Positions 49,583-61,448 of a stretch of DNA of 64,000 nt are shown here, one piece after another (the stretch's first letter is position 1; each line of letters begins with the position of its first letter). Below the pieces are notes generated by a model. The model saw only the letters and a list, made by a program, of their open reading frames with translations, ran no database searches and was not told the DNA's origin. Source of the DNA: Antedon mediterranea. Taxonomy: Eukaryota; Echinodermata; Crinoidea; Comatulida; Antedonidae. The position numbers were made by a program, and so were the translations under genes. Location: positions 9,914,501 to 9,978,500 of the forward strand of contig NC_092672.1 in the NCBI RefSeq assembly GCF_964355755.1, read 5' to 3'.

Positions 49583-51987
49583 CATAAACCAGCATAACAT
49601 CTCCCTGCATAAACATAGATAATAATTACAGACTTATGGGCAAGTCTAGATTATACCGTGCAAGTTATTAATTATAACACGACTTATTACATGATATTAA
49701 TATAAAATAAATGAAATCAGAGTTGATGAAGCGCCTACCTGCTAGTGTTATTCCCGTCCTCATTGGATTATGCAACAAAACATGCAAATACTACTTTTGA
49801 AAAGTAAAGTGCTTGAATCATGTTTCAATTTTGACTATTAGATTACTTTGTACGCTGGCAACTCGTGGACGTAACAATCACTGGGTAATCGGCATTCCTT
49901 TAAATGCTCATAATCGAGTTGTTTAAAAGCTGTTTCTGAAAGAGGATATCTGAAAATTGCTCCGGTCATGAATGTTTGAACCAGATTATCATTCTATCTA
50001 TCAATTCACCACTCGTGGACGATGATAAAGTTCCAGTTATCATTTTCTGTTAATAAGCCTATAACATAAATGAAATGAAAAGGAAAACCAGTAACGACAG
50101 AAATATTATAAGGGATTCTGAGTCGTTTTCTTTTGAAGAGTATTAGCAGTAATAATACTATCCGTTTCTCTGTACTGCATCTAAAATACGAAATTGTTTG
50201 ACCAAAAAGTTCCATGTATTCCTTGGCCTACTATGGAATTATTTATTGTAGTTAACAGCGTCACATTGACATTGGTATTATGAAACAAGCACAGTTTGCA
50301 TGCTTATGCAATAGGCCTACTGGTGCAATGGAAGATGTCTTTATTTATATTCTAAAAAGTTGTACCATATCGATAATCACCCACAGAAATGAGCAAAAAA
50401 TGTATAATTGTAGAGTAGGGTAATATCATAATGGATGTGATACATATAATCAGCAGTATGACAATTTTTTAAGAATTCTTTCTAAAAAGAACATATTCTT
50501 TCTACAGTAAAATGCAGACAGAAGATTGACATATGATAGAACAGACTGTAAAATACGAATACACTATGTCCTATAAAACTACTATATAGTAGAAGTATTC
50601 ATATTATTAACCTACTAAATAAAACACTATGTTCTCTTAAACAAGCGCTTCGTATTCCCACTAGCTAAAATAGGTTCTCAAAGTTTAAATCATAGTAATG
50701 GAGAAATCAAGATGGCGACTTGTGAGGTAGACACACCATACGATTTGGAAATAAGTCTCTATTTTTTACTGCACTAAATCAATGTAGCGATATAGCACGG
50801 TAGCAGTTTAAATTAGGCATAAATAATGTCCAAAATACTTGCGATAAAAAAAAACTCATCAATGAATATTAAGCAAAAAAGCTGAAGATTTCGGAGGATT
50901 TCTCTGCTGGACAGCAAGTCAATGGGTCATAAAACGATCATTATGTTTTGTTTTTATTAGTATTTAAACTCACTCTGCAAGCAACTTCCCTGGTGCTTAC
51001 ATATTTACGGTAACTGTGTTTATGCAGTATGTTGCCTAAAATGGATAACGAGATTACCTTTTCATACAATTAATGTCGACTTAATGTATTATTCTTCTGT
51101 AGGTGTAGTGGAGACATTTATAATAAGCAATGTTATGTAAAACACTGCTAACCTTTATATAGAAATGTGTGCTATAAAATGATAATTTTAAATTTAATTC
51201 TAAAACGAGGTCTATGCACGTTATCCCCTCTTCTGCAGTAAAATACTTTCTTATTTCTGACGAGAAATGCAAGAATCGGGTGAGTTCAGACATCATTATT
51301 ATGAGTAGATTTAGAAAATAAAACTCAATTTTTCATTTCAATTTAATTTGCTTGTTATTTAAACATTGACGACTAAGTATATTTAATTTGAATTTAAATA
51401 GAACTTTTTTAGCAACTCCCACATCAATAACTTCTAACCAATGGAAACACTGCAATACTATAATGTTCTGCATTACTGGATAATCAACATGCCAATAATA
51501 ATTTAGTCACGTGATTATTAATCTATTGAAGCACGAGTATAGCGTCTATACACGTGATACATGTCTTGATAGATTCTCGTTATTGCTGTATATCGGTTCG
51601 GCTATATGAACAGAACGTTGAAAACAAATCGGTAATTATCGTTTGAAACGGTAGACGTCCGGATGACGACGCGAATCGTGAAACAACATCAGTGATTAAA
51701 AAGACACTTTAACAAATTAAATACTTACTATTAATGCTCAGTAGTAGGCCTAATGATTTTTTGTAGGAAATTTGATTCAAGGTATCACCCGTTAGGGTTT
51801 ACAGTGCTTTCAGATTAATAAGAAGCTTGTGCTTTTCGATTCTAAAAAATGGCCTAACGCGCATGTACGTTCTTGTATTTTCATAGTTATTATTACATTA
51901 AGGCTGTAAACTTGTATTTTTTTTTTGTCAACTGAAGTTACAAGCACATGAGACAGTTTGCTCGTTTCAAACCAATAACTTGCCTTA
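49583..51987. other. AT-rich DNA with MITE scraps
   Basis: 49583-49614 repeats the CATAAACCAG...CTCCCTGCATAAAC motif seen at 12042. 50643-50668 keeps a family A terminus (TTCGTATTCCCACTAGC). No gene recognised. Confidence 0.45.
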
Positions 51988-52131
51988 AGCCCTGTCTACA
52001 CTATCAAACTAGATTGACAAAAAATGTGATGTGTCCAAATACGGTAGATGATATGCCCACATATGGTAGTGATATGACATCGTCATGTCCATATGTGGGC
52101 ACATCACATGCTTGATAGTGTAGACAGTGTC
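51988..52131. mobile_element. Family C MITE, copy 1
   Basis: AGCCCTGTCTACACTATCAA at the left pairs with TTGATAGTGTAGACAGTGTC at the right. Subterminal AATGTGATGTG mirrors CACATCACAT. Flanked by TTA at 51985-51987 and 52132-52134. Confidence 0.85.
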
Positions 52132-52134
52132 TTA

Positions 52135-52298
52135 AGCTCTGTATACACGATCAAACTAGTTTGACATCAAAACTGTGATGTGTCCAAATATGGTAGTGAT
52201 ATTCCAAAATACGGCAGTGATATGCCATCATCATGTTGTCCATATATGGGCACATCACATTTCTTTGTCACATACAGTTTGATAGTGTAGACAGAGCT
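52135..52298. mobile_element. Family C MITE, copy 2
   Basis: AGCTCTGTATACACGATCAAA to TTTGATAGTGTAGACAGAGCT. The TTA at 52132-52134 is shared with copy 1 and another TTA follows at 52299-52301. It contains two GATATTCC/GATATGCC spacer repeats. Confidence 0.85.
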
Positions 52299-53028
52299 TT
52301 ACTCGAACCATACTATTTATCGTTGCTGGAACAAAGCATGACGGTGTGATATTATATTATACGACTCACCACTTGATATTTCTTAATAATAATGAACGGA
52401 TTCAATATCTCCTATTTGATGCAGTTGAAAGAACACTGACGATGCGATAGATAGAATTTACATAACTTGAGAGTTAAGTTACAACCCCCATCGTAAACAG
52501 GTTTATGTTTATCTTAGACAATTCAAATGAATAATATGCCAGGCGCTGGGTTAATTCTAGTATTGTTATTCTTTTAACAACAACAGTTTTTTATATTTTC
52601 ATCTTCAATTTTATTCCAGTAGTAAACAAAAAAAATTGCTATGTTAATAATAACAGAACATTAAAATATTTTTCCATATTTGGGCAATATCCTTACCACC
52701 ATTGTTTCCCGTTTAATGTGTCTTTTTCTGATACCATAATGTTTTCCTCTTAACAATAAGTATTCCCTGGTATTAACGTAGGAAATTTAGCGCTCTCAAT
52801 GGTTTATTATGACTTTATACTTATTGTAGACGTCTTTTCACCATTATTCAATATCGTTTGCACAGCATGTTTAAGTTGTAGTGTTGGTGATAAATGAAAG
52901 ACAATCACCTAGGCTAAAAATATGCTTCAATACCATCACCACGCATATGTACAGTAGGTGGTTAGGTGCAGACACCTGTGTTTCCTCCTTGTATGAACCG
53001 CGATTATCCAGTCATCATTAACCACATT

Positions 53029-53140
53029 TATATAACACCTAAATAAATTCCTGTCATTTGATTGCACGATTGCGGGTTACATGACGTGCAATAGTACATT
53101 GCGCACTATTAAACGATATTTAATAGTAACTTCTTTCGTG
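53029..53140 (+). repeat. Left flank repeat of the minisatellite region
   Basis: TATAACACCT and ATAAATTCCTGTCATTTGAT through GTGCAATAGTAC match 54567-54662 at high identity. The same sequence therefore sits on both sides of the first minisatellite block. Confidence 0.8.
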
Positions 53141-53487
53141 TACAAAAACAATTTTTTCGCGTTTAGAATATATTTGTTTATACTATTGCTTTTGAAATAA
53201 AATAGCGCCACCTATTTTGAACTTTTGCCGTAAAATGACTGGTATCGCGATGGAAGTACATTTTTGGAGAGATATATGAACTAATTTAGATTAAAAAGGC
53301 ATTTTAATTAGCTTTAGATCGTTTGTAGGATTTTGATCTCTACAAGACGTGGAATCGAAAAAAACAAAATTAGCCTAGATGAGTTCCAGTTGCCTGTCGA
53401 AGTTTCTGCTGCATTTCAGCCTAGCTAGTATTCCTAGGCATGGGTCTGTTAATATTAGGCTAGGCCTAGACGTTTTATCCTTGCTAG

Positions 53488-54566
53488 CATCATTCACCTC
53501 ATGCCATTATTGTACCATTACATTCATAGGTATTCATTATTTGTAACCATTCATCATTCACCTCATGCCATTATTGTACCATTGCATTCATAGGCATTCA
53601 TTATTTGTAACCATTCATCATTCACCACCATTATTGTACCATTACACTCATAGGCATCCATTATTTGTAACCATTCATCATTCACCTCATGCCATTATTG
53701 TACCATTGCACTCATAGGCATTCATTATTTGTAACCATTCATCATTCACCTCATGCCATTATTGTACCATTACACTCATAGGCATTCATTATTTGAAACC
53801 ATTCATCATTCACCTCATGCCATTATTGTACCATTACACTCATAGGCATTCATTATTTGTAACCATTCATCATTCACCTCATGCCATTATTGTACCATTG
53901 CATTCATAGGCATGCATTATTTGTAACCATTCATCATTCACCTCATGCCATTATTGTACCATTACACTCATAGGCATTCATTATTTGTAACCATTCATCA
54001 TTCACCTCATGCCATTATTGTACCATTACACTCATAGGCATTCATTATTTGTAACCATTCATCATTCACCTCATGCCATTATTGTACCATTGCATTCATA
54101 GGCATTCATTATTTGTAACCATTCATCATTCACCTCATGCCATTATTGTACCATTGCATTCATAGGCATTCATTATTTGTAACCATTCATCATTCACCTC
54201 ATGCCATTATTGTACCATTACACTCATAGGCATTCATTATTAGTAACCATTCGTCATTCACCTCATGCCATTATTGTACCATTACACTCATAGGCATTCA
54301 TTATTTGTAACCATTCATCATTCACCTCATGCCATTATTGTACCATTGCATTCATAGGCATTCATTATTTGTAACCATTCAGCATTCACCTCATGCCATT
54401 ATTGTACCATTACGCTCATAGGCATTCATTATTTGTAACCATTCGTCATTCACCTCATGCCATTATTGTACCATTGCATTCATAGGCATTCATTATTTGT
54501 AACCATTCATCATTCACCGCATGCCATTATTGTACCATTGCATTCATAGGCATTCATTATTTGTAA
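53488..54566 (+). repeat. 64-bp minisatellite, about 17 copies
   Basis: The unit runs CATTCACCTCATGCCATTAT, then TGTACCATTACACTCATAGG, then CATTCATTATTTGTAACCAT. Period measured 64 (53497 to 53561). One copy near 53628 lacks 4 bases. Copies fall into two linked variants, ACACTC and GCATTC. The unit is not divisible by three and no frame spans the array. Confidence 0.95.
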
Positions 54567-54662
54567 TTATATAACACCTATATAAATTCCTGTCATTTGA
54601 TTGGACGAATGTGGGTCACATGGCGTGCAATAGTACGCACTATTCAACGATCGTTAAATAGT
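54567..54662 (+). repeat. Right copy of the flank repeat
   Basis: Homologous to 53029-53140 in the same orientation, with a short deletion near CAATAGTAC and scattered substitutions. It separates the two minisatellite blocks. Confidence 0.8.
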
Positions 54663-54705
54663 ACTTTTTGAAACATTTTTGTTTGTTATTTAGATGTTAT
54701 ATAAA

Positions 54706-54867
54706 ACAAATAATGAATGTTTTGTATTCGTGTAATGGTACAAATAATGGCACTTGGTGAATGATGAAAGGTTATATCAACTCGGCTTTGCCTCGTTGAT
54801 ATAACCTTTCATCATTCACCTCGTGCCATTATTTGTACCATTGCACTCATAAACATTCATTATTTGT
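54706..54867. mobile_element. Long hairpin (about 75-bp arms) whose arm is the minisatellite unit
   Basis: The left arm ACAAATAATGAATG...GGTTATATCAAC and the right arm GTTGATATAACC...CATTCATTATTTGT pair around TCGGCTTTGCCTC. The right arm carries ATCATTCACCTCGTGCCATT and ACCATTGCACTCATA, i.e. the same sequence as the tandem unit. This looks like the palindromic core of a MITE. Confidence 0.8.
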
Positions 54868-55255
54868 ATACCATTCGTCATTCACCTCATGCCATTATTG
54901 TACCATTACACTCATAGGCATTCATTATTTGTAACCATTCATCATTCACCTCATGCCATTATTGTACCATTGCATTCATAGGCATTCATTATTTGTAACC
55001 ATTCATCATACACCTCATGCCATTATTGTACCATTACACTCATAGGCATTCATTATTTGTAACCATTCGTCATTCACCTCATGCCATTATTGTACCATTA
55101 CACTCATAGGTATTCATTATTTGTAACCATTCGTCATTCACCTCATGCCATTATTGTACCATTACACTCATAGGCATTCATTATTTGTACCATTACACTC
55201 ATAGGCATTCATTATTTGTACCATTACACTCATAGGCATTCATTATTTGTATTTT
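54868..55255 (+). repeat. Second minisatellite block
   Basis: About five further 64-bp units, ending in three copies of a 31-bp subunit (ACCATTACACTCATAGGCAT plus TCATTATTTGT) near 55155-55250. Confidence 0.9.
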
Positions 55256-56479
55256 ATTAAATCTTTGGATACAGTTCATGTATTCGTAAATCCATTACAA
55301 GTTGGCATGATAGCGCCACCATTGTTATGTTACCTAAAACCTGGAAAAATACAAAACAAAATCTGTTAAAACTCTGCTGTTGTAGTTGTAAACTTTATTG
55401 CATAATATCTTGTTTTTTATTTTCAATATAGTATCACGTTATTATACACATTATATCGATATTTGTATCTGCGTATAGAATTTGATACATGCGGTGTTAA
55501 ATTCCACGTAAGGATATTATGTGTTAAAGCTGAGCTTAAAACACTGTTTACTTTGGTTCATATCAAACAAAATACGCCCAAAATAGTTAATAATATAATG
55601 AAAACCACAGTTTGTACCTGGCCTCTGGTAAGTAATTCGCATAAACGCATTAGCATATCTGCTGAAATGCTAAATCATTGATTAACATGCCTGATACAGG
55701 AATTTCATATACTCTCTAACTCTATTATGATTTATTTCACATGCAATTCATTATTTTAAAGAGTAACCGTTTTATGAAGCGAGTCGTCAGTTGACTTGTT
55801 TTTTATATTAACCTTTGAACTCGCATTAATTCAAAATTGATATGCTCAACTGTTCGTATGAAATAACGAATGAATACATGTGTAGTGTGTTACTGCCATT
55901 TGGTGCTACGTGATGTGTGTACGCACGACGTGTTTGTCGTAGTATGTTATGTTAGCGACGTTGGCGATGCAAGTTGTAAAATTAACATTTTACAGAACAA
56001 ACCCATTAGTTTATCAAGTTAATTTAGAAATGGTCGAACTGTTAATATGAACAGTGATTTCTATAAGTTAATATGTAATTAATTATATGTATAGGATAAT
56101 GTGAACAATAATGGTGTTTGAATGGAAGTTTTCAGAGAAAATGGTAATTGATCAGTTTACCCCCTCTATACTGTAGATGCAAACTTAAAAGACTTAAATG
56201 GTAGATATTTTAGCACACGTTCATACTATCTCACTTAATTCTCACTTAATAAATCGATACTTATCCAAATATTGTTCAATGAAGATATACCAAAGAAGAG
56301 GACATGATTATAGACTATACAGTTTGTTCTTAGTACATTTATGATATGATTATGTGGTTGAAACAAGAACACTAAAACTCAAAAAGTTATTGGCTCATAA
56401 TTATTATGTTGTCGGAAGGTTGTGAGGCAGCTGTTGCCAGAAAATCGTGTGTCGACGATAGAAACATTTTGTTTTCTTA
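55256..56479. other. AT-rich DNA, no recognised gene
   Basis: I see only short random frames and no RNA or repeat signal. Confidence 0.5.
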
Positions 56480-56717
56480 CGTACGGGGCGCCGTTTTGAG
56501 AAATGTATAATTTATGTTGGATGTTTGCCTATAGAATTGTATCTTGTAAATAATTGTCTATGCTTACAGAACTATTTAAAAGTAAACATTCTGTCTATTA
56601 TAATTATTTCATAACATAATTGCTTCTCAAACTACAGAATTTCTGCAAAGTAAAACTTGTGTATACACAACAACTCGATTGTAACATAATTATACATGTG
56701 CAAACGGCGCCCCGTAC
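56480..56717. mobile_element. Family E MITE, TTA-flanked
   Basis: A 16-bp perfect terminal inverted repeat, GTACGGGGCGCCGTTT (56481-56496) and AAACGGCGCCCCGTAC (56702-56717), encloses about 205 bp of AT-rich non-coding DNA. TTA lies at 56477-56479 and 56718-56720. Only one copy is seen in this window. Confidence 0.75.
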
Positions 56718-59656
56718 TTAAAGGTATCATTGATTGAATTTGGTAAAATCCATGAACTTATGACATAATAAGCGCGAAAACTGGTAGAATTGTTTACGTC
56801 TCAACTTTACATAATAATACACCTCTCTGCTATCCAATTACTCATTATGAATTAGGTGAAATTGTTGTTTATTTTAGGAAATAGGTATAATCAATACATT
56901 TATCTTATGTCATCAGTGACGTCTTTTAATAAAAAAAAACTGAAAATGACGATTTTTGGAATGATTAACATTGAACTTCACTTGTGACTAAATTCGATTT
57001 CTATTGGTGAGCCGTTGTGTCATTAATGTGATGTGTAGGCCTATTTAGATTCTCTGTTGAAACTATTATGTCATGTATGGATATTTTTAGACCTTTAATG
57101 CAACTGTGTGATCACAGTGCAAGAATGACTTGTCTTCTTTGTCAATAATACATCATTAACTTTTAAAAAGCGTCAAACTATCGTATTGCGAATTATGGTA
57201 TAGTGAACATTAACGTATATTAAATGAATTAAATAATATTTATAGATAAAAAACAGGTTTTATTAAATTATATTGCCTTTTATAACATCATTTTTATTAT
57301 ACTTAATTTATTTTGATTTATGGTTAGCGTCATCAAGTACTAACGTACTGGAATAGGGCATGATTTGTTATTATTTTACACAATAGGCCTAGTAATAAGT
57401 TAACTCTTCTCTGATAATATAAAGTATCGTAATATTGTTAGTCTCATTTGTCGGAAATGAGTGTTTTATCTTACGGGAATAACCCACCCCTTTTTTCTTT
57501 TATTTTTTTTAAACAATATCAATTAAAAATTATCTTTAAAAAGATAGGTTAAATATACAATGGTTTTCATATCGTGTCTAATATGGACATTAATTAATTA
57601 ATTCATTAATTTTTTTTTTTAAACATACTATTTATATTCCATTTAAAATTTTATTCATTATATTTGATTAAAAACATCCCATCGTATTTCGACTAATCGA
57701 TTTATATACAGTCATTTGCCTTCTTGGGAATTGAAAGTTATCGAGTCACTAATTAACGTAAATAAATGTTTATAAAAAATAGATTTAGCCTACATTTTGA
57801 TTTGCATATTAAAAAATACGCGCGCGTTTTGTGTGTAATATGCGCAGATAGCAGTTATCAATAGGTATATATAATGATCTGTAAATATAATACCAACTGA
57901 GAGAAAGTTAGGAAAATACCTATTTTAATGTAATCTGCTTTATTTGGAATAAATACAGCTATTATACGTAAATGATTGTTAACCACAGGAAATAAACTAG
58001 TTGAGGATTGTAAATTTATGTAATTGCTGCTGAGTTTTAAACAGTAATTGTCTATTGAAAGATGGTAAAATAGACTTAATGATAATGTCGATAATAAGCG
58101 TCTACACACTGTAGACAGGCTGTGAAACGTGTCAGAGTCAACTACCATCTTCACACTTTACTGTATACATGTTCCCCTGGCACTCGTTAACGCAATTATC
58201 TCACTGTGTCTCTGGTTAATTGTATTGATGTATGACACGCTCCGACGGACATTAATACCGCCAGAAGTTATCTATGTATTTGTTCCGTCATTGGAAATAT
58301 AATGATTATGTCCACGTTGGCGTTTCATGATGTTACGGCGTGTCCTACATCTCTTCAATGTAAACTTCCATTAACAAATGAAAGTGTGCTGTTAATTCTT
58401 TAGAATAACATTCGTTACTCTAAACGACAAGGAAAGCCTAATATAGTGGATCAATCATAATAACATAAAAATGTTTCCTGGAACAGAAAGAAAACTGTGT
58501 AAAATGTTAAATGTAACGATTTAAGAAGGGAAAAGCAATTGGCAAAATTAACAATTCACACAAACAAAATTATTAACTTTAGTTTAACAAAAAAAGTTAC
58601 TGGTAAACAGTGATAATGGGAAACCTTAATTGAAATTATAATTTCTATAATAACATAATTGTTTATTTTTACCTCCATTGTTTAACTAAACCGCCCTCTA
58701 TACGAGGCAAATAATTAACCGCGACGTCGTCTCTAAATTGTAAACTTTTCATTTCATTGCCCCTTGTTTTAATATGCAATACAGTTACAAACCCGTGTAA
58801 AAAACTTACAATCCCCATAAAGTATTGTACATATGAACACATTTTATTTCAATTAAAAACTGAACTTAAATGAAGAGAACATGTGTGTATTAAAGTAACA
58901 CCGTGCAGGTGGAGAGAAAGCCAACATCTTGCACAAACTGTTTTAAATTCTCCACTTCTCTCCAAATCTACGATAATCGAAAATATGTCAAGAATAATTG
59001 CGAAATATTTAACAAAACTTTTCGAAAATTTAATTTGCCTTTAAAATAAAAATATCAGGAATGATTTGCTTTGTGATATAGTTTCCGCTGTATAGACATT
59101 ACAAAAATAAGCGCCCCCAACGTTTAATTAGGATTCTATACTCCCCACATAGACATAATGTTCGCCGTTTCTATATCTATTCCTTTAACTGTAAATTAAT
59201 TAAGAAAGCATGCTCTTTTTTTCGGTACGAATCTAACCCAAAGGTGTTATTAAGCTACAAACTTCATTATTCCACTATATCGATCCAAATATTCAAACTA
59301 TAAGTGATTCTTCAATTACATATGGCGCGAGGCTATTATTTAAATTCACCTTTAATGTATGTTGGATTGAAAGTTTCTTTTAAATAGAATAATACATTCA
59401 CAAAGATCATCTTTACTTGTGCATTATTGTTTATTAACTATAAGTAACTTCATTTACATGAATACTCGTTAATATAATTCATTATTTAAGCAGATATGTT
59501 ACGTTGATTGTTGTTAACAATTGGACGTAATATATACATCGTACTTTAAATACCACATTTAACGCCATTATGCCAGTACTTTCTATATTTTGCTGCTGGG
59601 TTCTGTTGCTTCTTAGTTATGTAAATATTGATAGAACGTTTATGTTATGATATGCC
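56718..59656. other. AT-rich DNA, no recognised gene
   Basis: Poly(A)/(T) runs and AT palindromes. 59108-59140 keeps an AAGCGCCCCCAACGTTTAAT motif related to those near 1768 and 52790. Confidence 0.5.
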
Positions 59657-59818
59657 ATGATAACGTATGATATAGCAAGGACATTACATGACCTCAGTAA
59701 TTCAGCCCTCAACGGTACCAAGCGGGCGCGCCGTGAAGTTACACGCGATGAACCCATGTACTCATTTGTATTAGGCTATACAAACGTACGTCCACCGTCC
59801 ATAACTAAGGCAGTGTGA
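59657..59818 (+). CDS. Small G+C-rich open frame, product unknown
   Basis: A 53-residue frame (ATG at 59657, TGA at 59816) lies in a locally G+C-rich stretch. It reads as soluble protein with a basic patch (KRARREV) followed by TRDEPMYSFVLGYTNVRPP. No family is recognised. It may be an exon remnant, a degraded repeat frame or chance. No clear splice sites or poly(A) signal were assigned. Confidence 0.2.
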   Translation: MITYDIARTLHDLSNSALNGTKRARREVTRDEPMYSFVLGYTNVRPPSITKAV

Positions 59819-61448
59819 TTACTCGATTACTAGGAACAATCAAGTTTTCAAAAATGTTTGCCCGTGCGTTAAAGGACACACGAGATTTACGAATTTCTAG
59901 TAAACACACTTTTTAAATAAATCGTTAACAATATAATTGTTTCTTTTGCCTTTCTGGATATTGAAGTGTTTTTCAAAATACATTTTGAAATATTTAGGCC
60001 TAATACAAGTCAAATTAGCAATTGAAGTGACAGTACCTACCTCTTGTATGTTAACAACAGTGAAAACTCATGAGGTAGATTTTGCCATGCACTTGTGAGG
60101 TCACATCAATTTACGGCGACGGCTTTACGGCAAGCGCGTTCGGCGATATCGCAAATCTCGCAATTGTTCTGAAATCATTTGTACATCCCTAATACGTTAT
60201 TAAAATAATATGGTTCTCGGTAAAGTTTTCCTTTAAGTAGACGATAAACAAATGGTTAGGTTCAGAATCAAAGGCAAAACAGATAATCATATCTCGCAAA
60301 ACGAAATCACAATTTCGTTTTGTAAGTTCCCTTTTTACTGTAGTAATAAGATTTATAATAAGATTAATGCATCAGGTATTTCAAATCATATGAATTTTTT
60401 TCATGTTACATTTAGAAATATAATTTAAATGTATGCGTGTGATGTAAATATTCTTTAGTTCCAATAGTTTCAGACAAGCGTCAAAGCGAGTGCCTTTATT
60501 ATCAATAAAAATAATCCAAACGGTAAAAAAGGAGCTCAAATATACAGACTTATATTAACGCATCGTGTTATCAAGAAACATTTCTAAGTATAAATTTTCA
60601 CTTGGATTATTTGGAATGTTGAGGGCGATATTACAATTTAATACGTTTTCGAATGACAAGTTATGCTATCAATGTTTTTAGCCGGTTCCTGCAATTCAGT
60701 ATTTATATTGCCTGCTTCTGCTTTTTGCATTTTATTCCGTTGGGGATCTTTCTATTATATTGCTATATATTCGTCCAAATGACACATTTTATGATAAATA
60801 TGCGAAAGGTTTCTGCTTACATTACGTTGTTTCAGTTCAGTTGTTGTAATTTATCAATGTTTTCACAACTCCATACAATCGAACTACAGCAAAATGCTTA
60901 TATGCTAAGTGTAGACTGGCAATTGAGAAAATTCATACAAATTAATTCTGTACTGTAATACGATAGGCGAACGACTTACAAATACGTTTATCAAGAGAAA
61001 TAAACACTCATCCTACCAGAGATAATCGATACTTACCTGATACACTATACACCCGTAAGGAACTTAAATTGACTCAAATGCTTGCCGTGCAAATAGGCAT
61101 GTAACCCGATACATGCAATTATATTGACAATGCTTGAAAGTGAAAGCATCTATCTAGTGTATCGTAATTTCACTTGATCCGTATAGAATAAATTTTATTA
61201 AGATACATATAATTGAAATGAAATCCGACAAAGTTTAAACAGAAGTTTACACTTAATGATTATTTACGTAACGTAAATATTTCATTACTTATTATACAAA
61301 TAGATTCACAACTTCGGTATGTGTATCTTTTTAATTACAATTTTATTGAACTTTTGTGTCCCCCTCGCAGTAAGAACTCCGACATGCCTCCACATCGCCG
61401 CTTAAGATACGTCGGTGTGTGTAGGCCTATTATGGATTGATGGATTTA
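59819..61448. other. AT-rich DNA, no recognised gene
   Basis: A CpG-containing patch near 60115-60175 (GGCGACGGCTTTACGGCAAG) stands out, without a recognisable product. A hydrophobic frame at 60653-60958 looks like chance. Confidence 0.45.

Noticed and set aside
50083-50160. KRKTSNDRN...SFEEY frame as a possible TRAF-binding tail
   Set aside because: No transmembrane segment or acceptor precedes it; chance matches to S-x-E-E are common.
53488-55255. CRISPR-like array
   Set aside because: Repeats are contiguous 64-bp units without unique spacers, in a eukaryotic context.
60653-60958. Hydrophobic 101-codon frame as a membrane protein
   Set aside because: T-rich DNA yields hydrophobic translations by default; no motif, splice site or context supports it.
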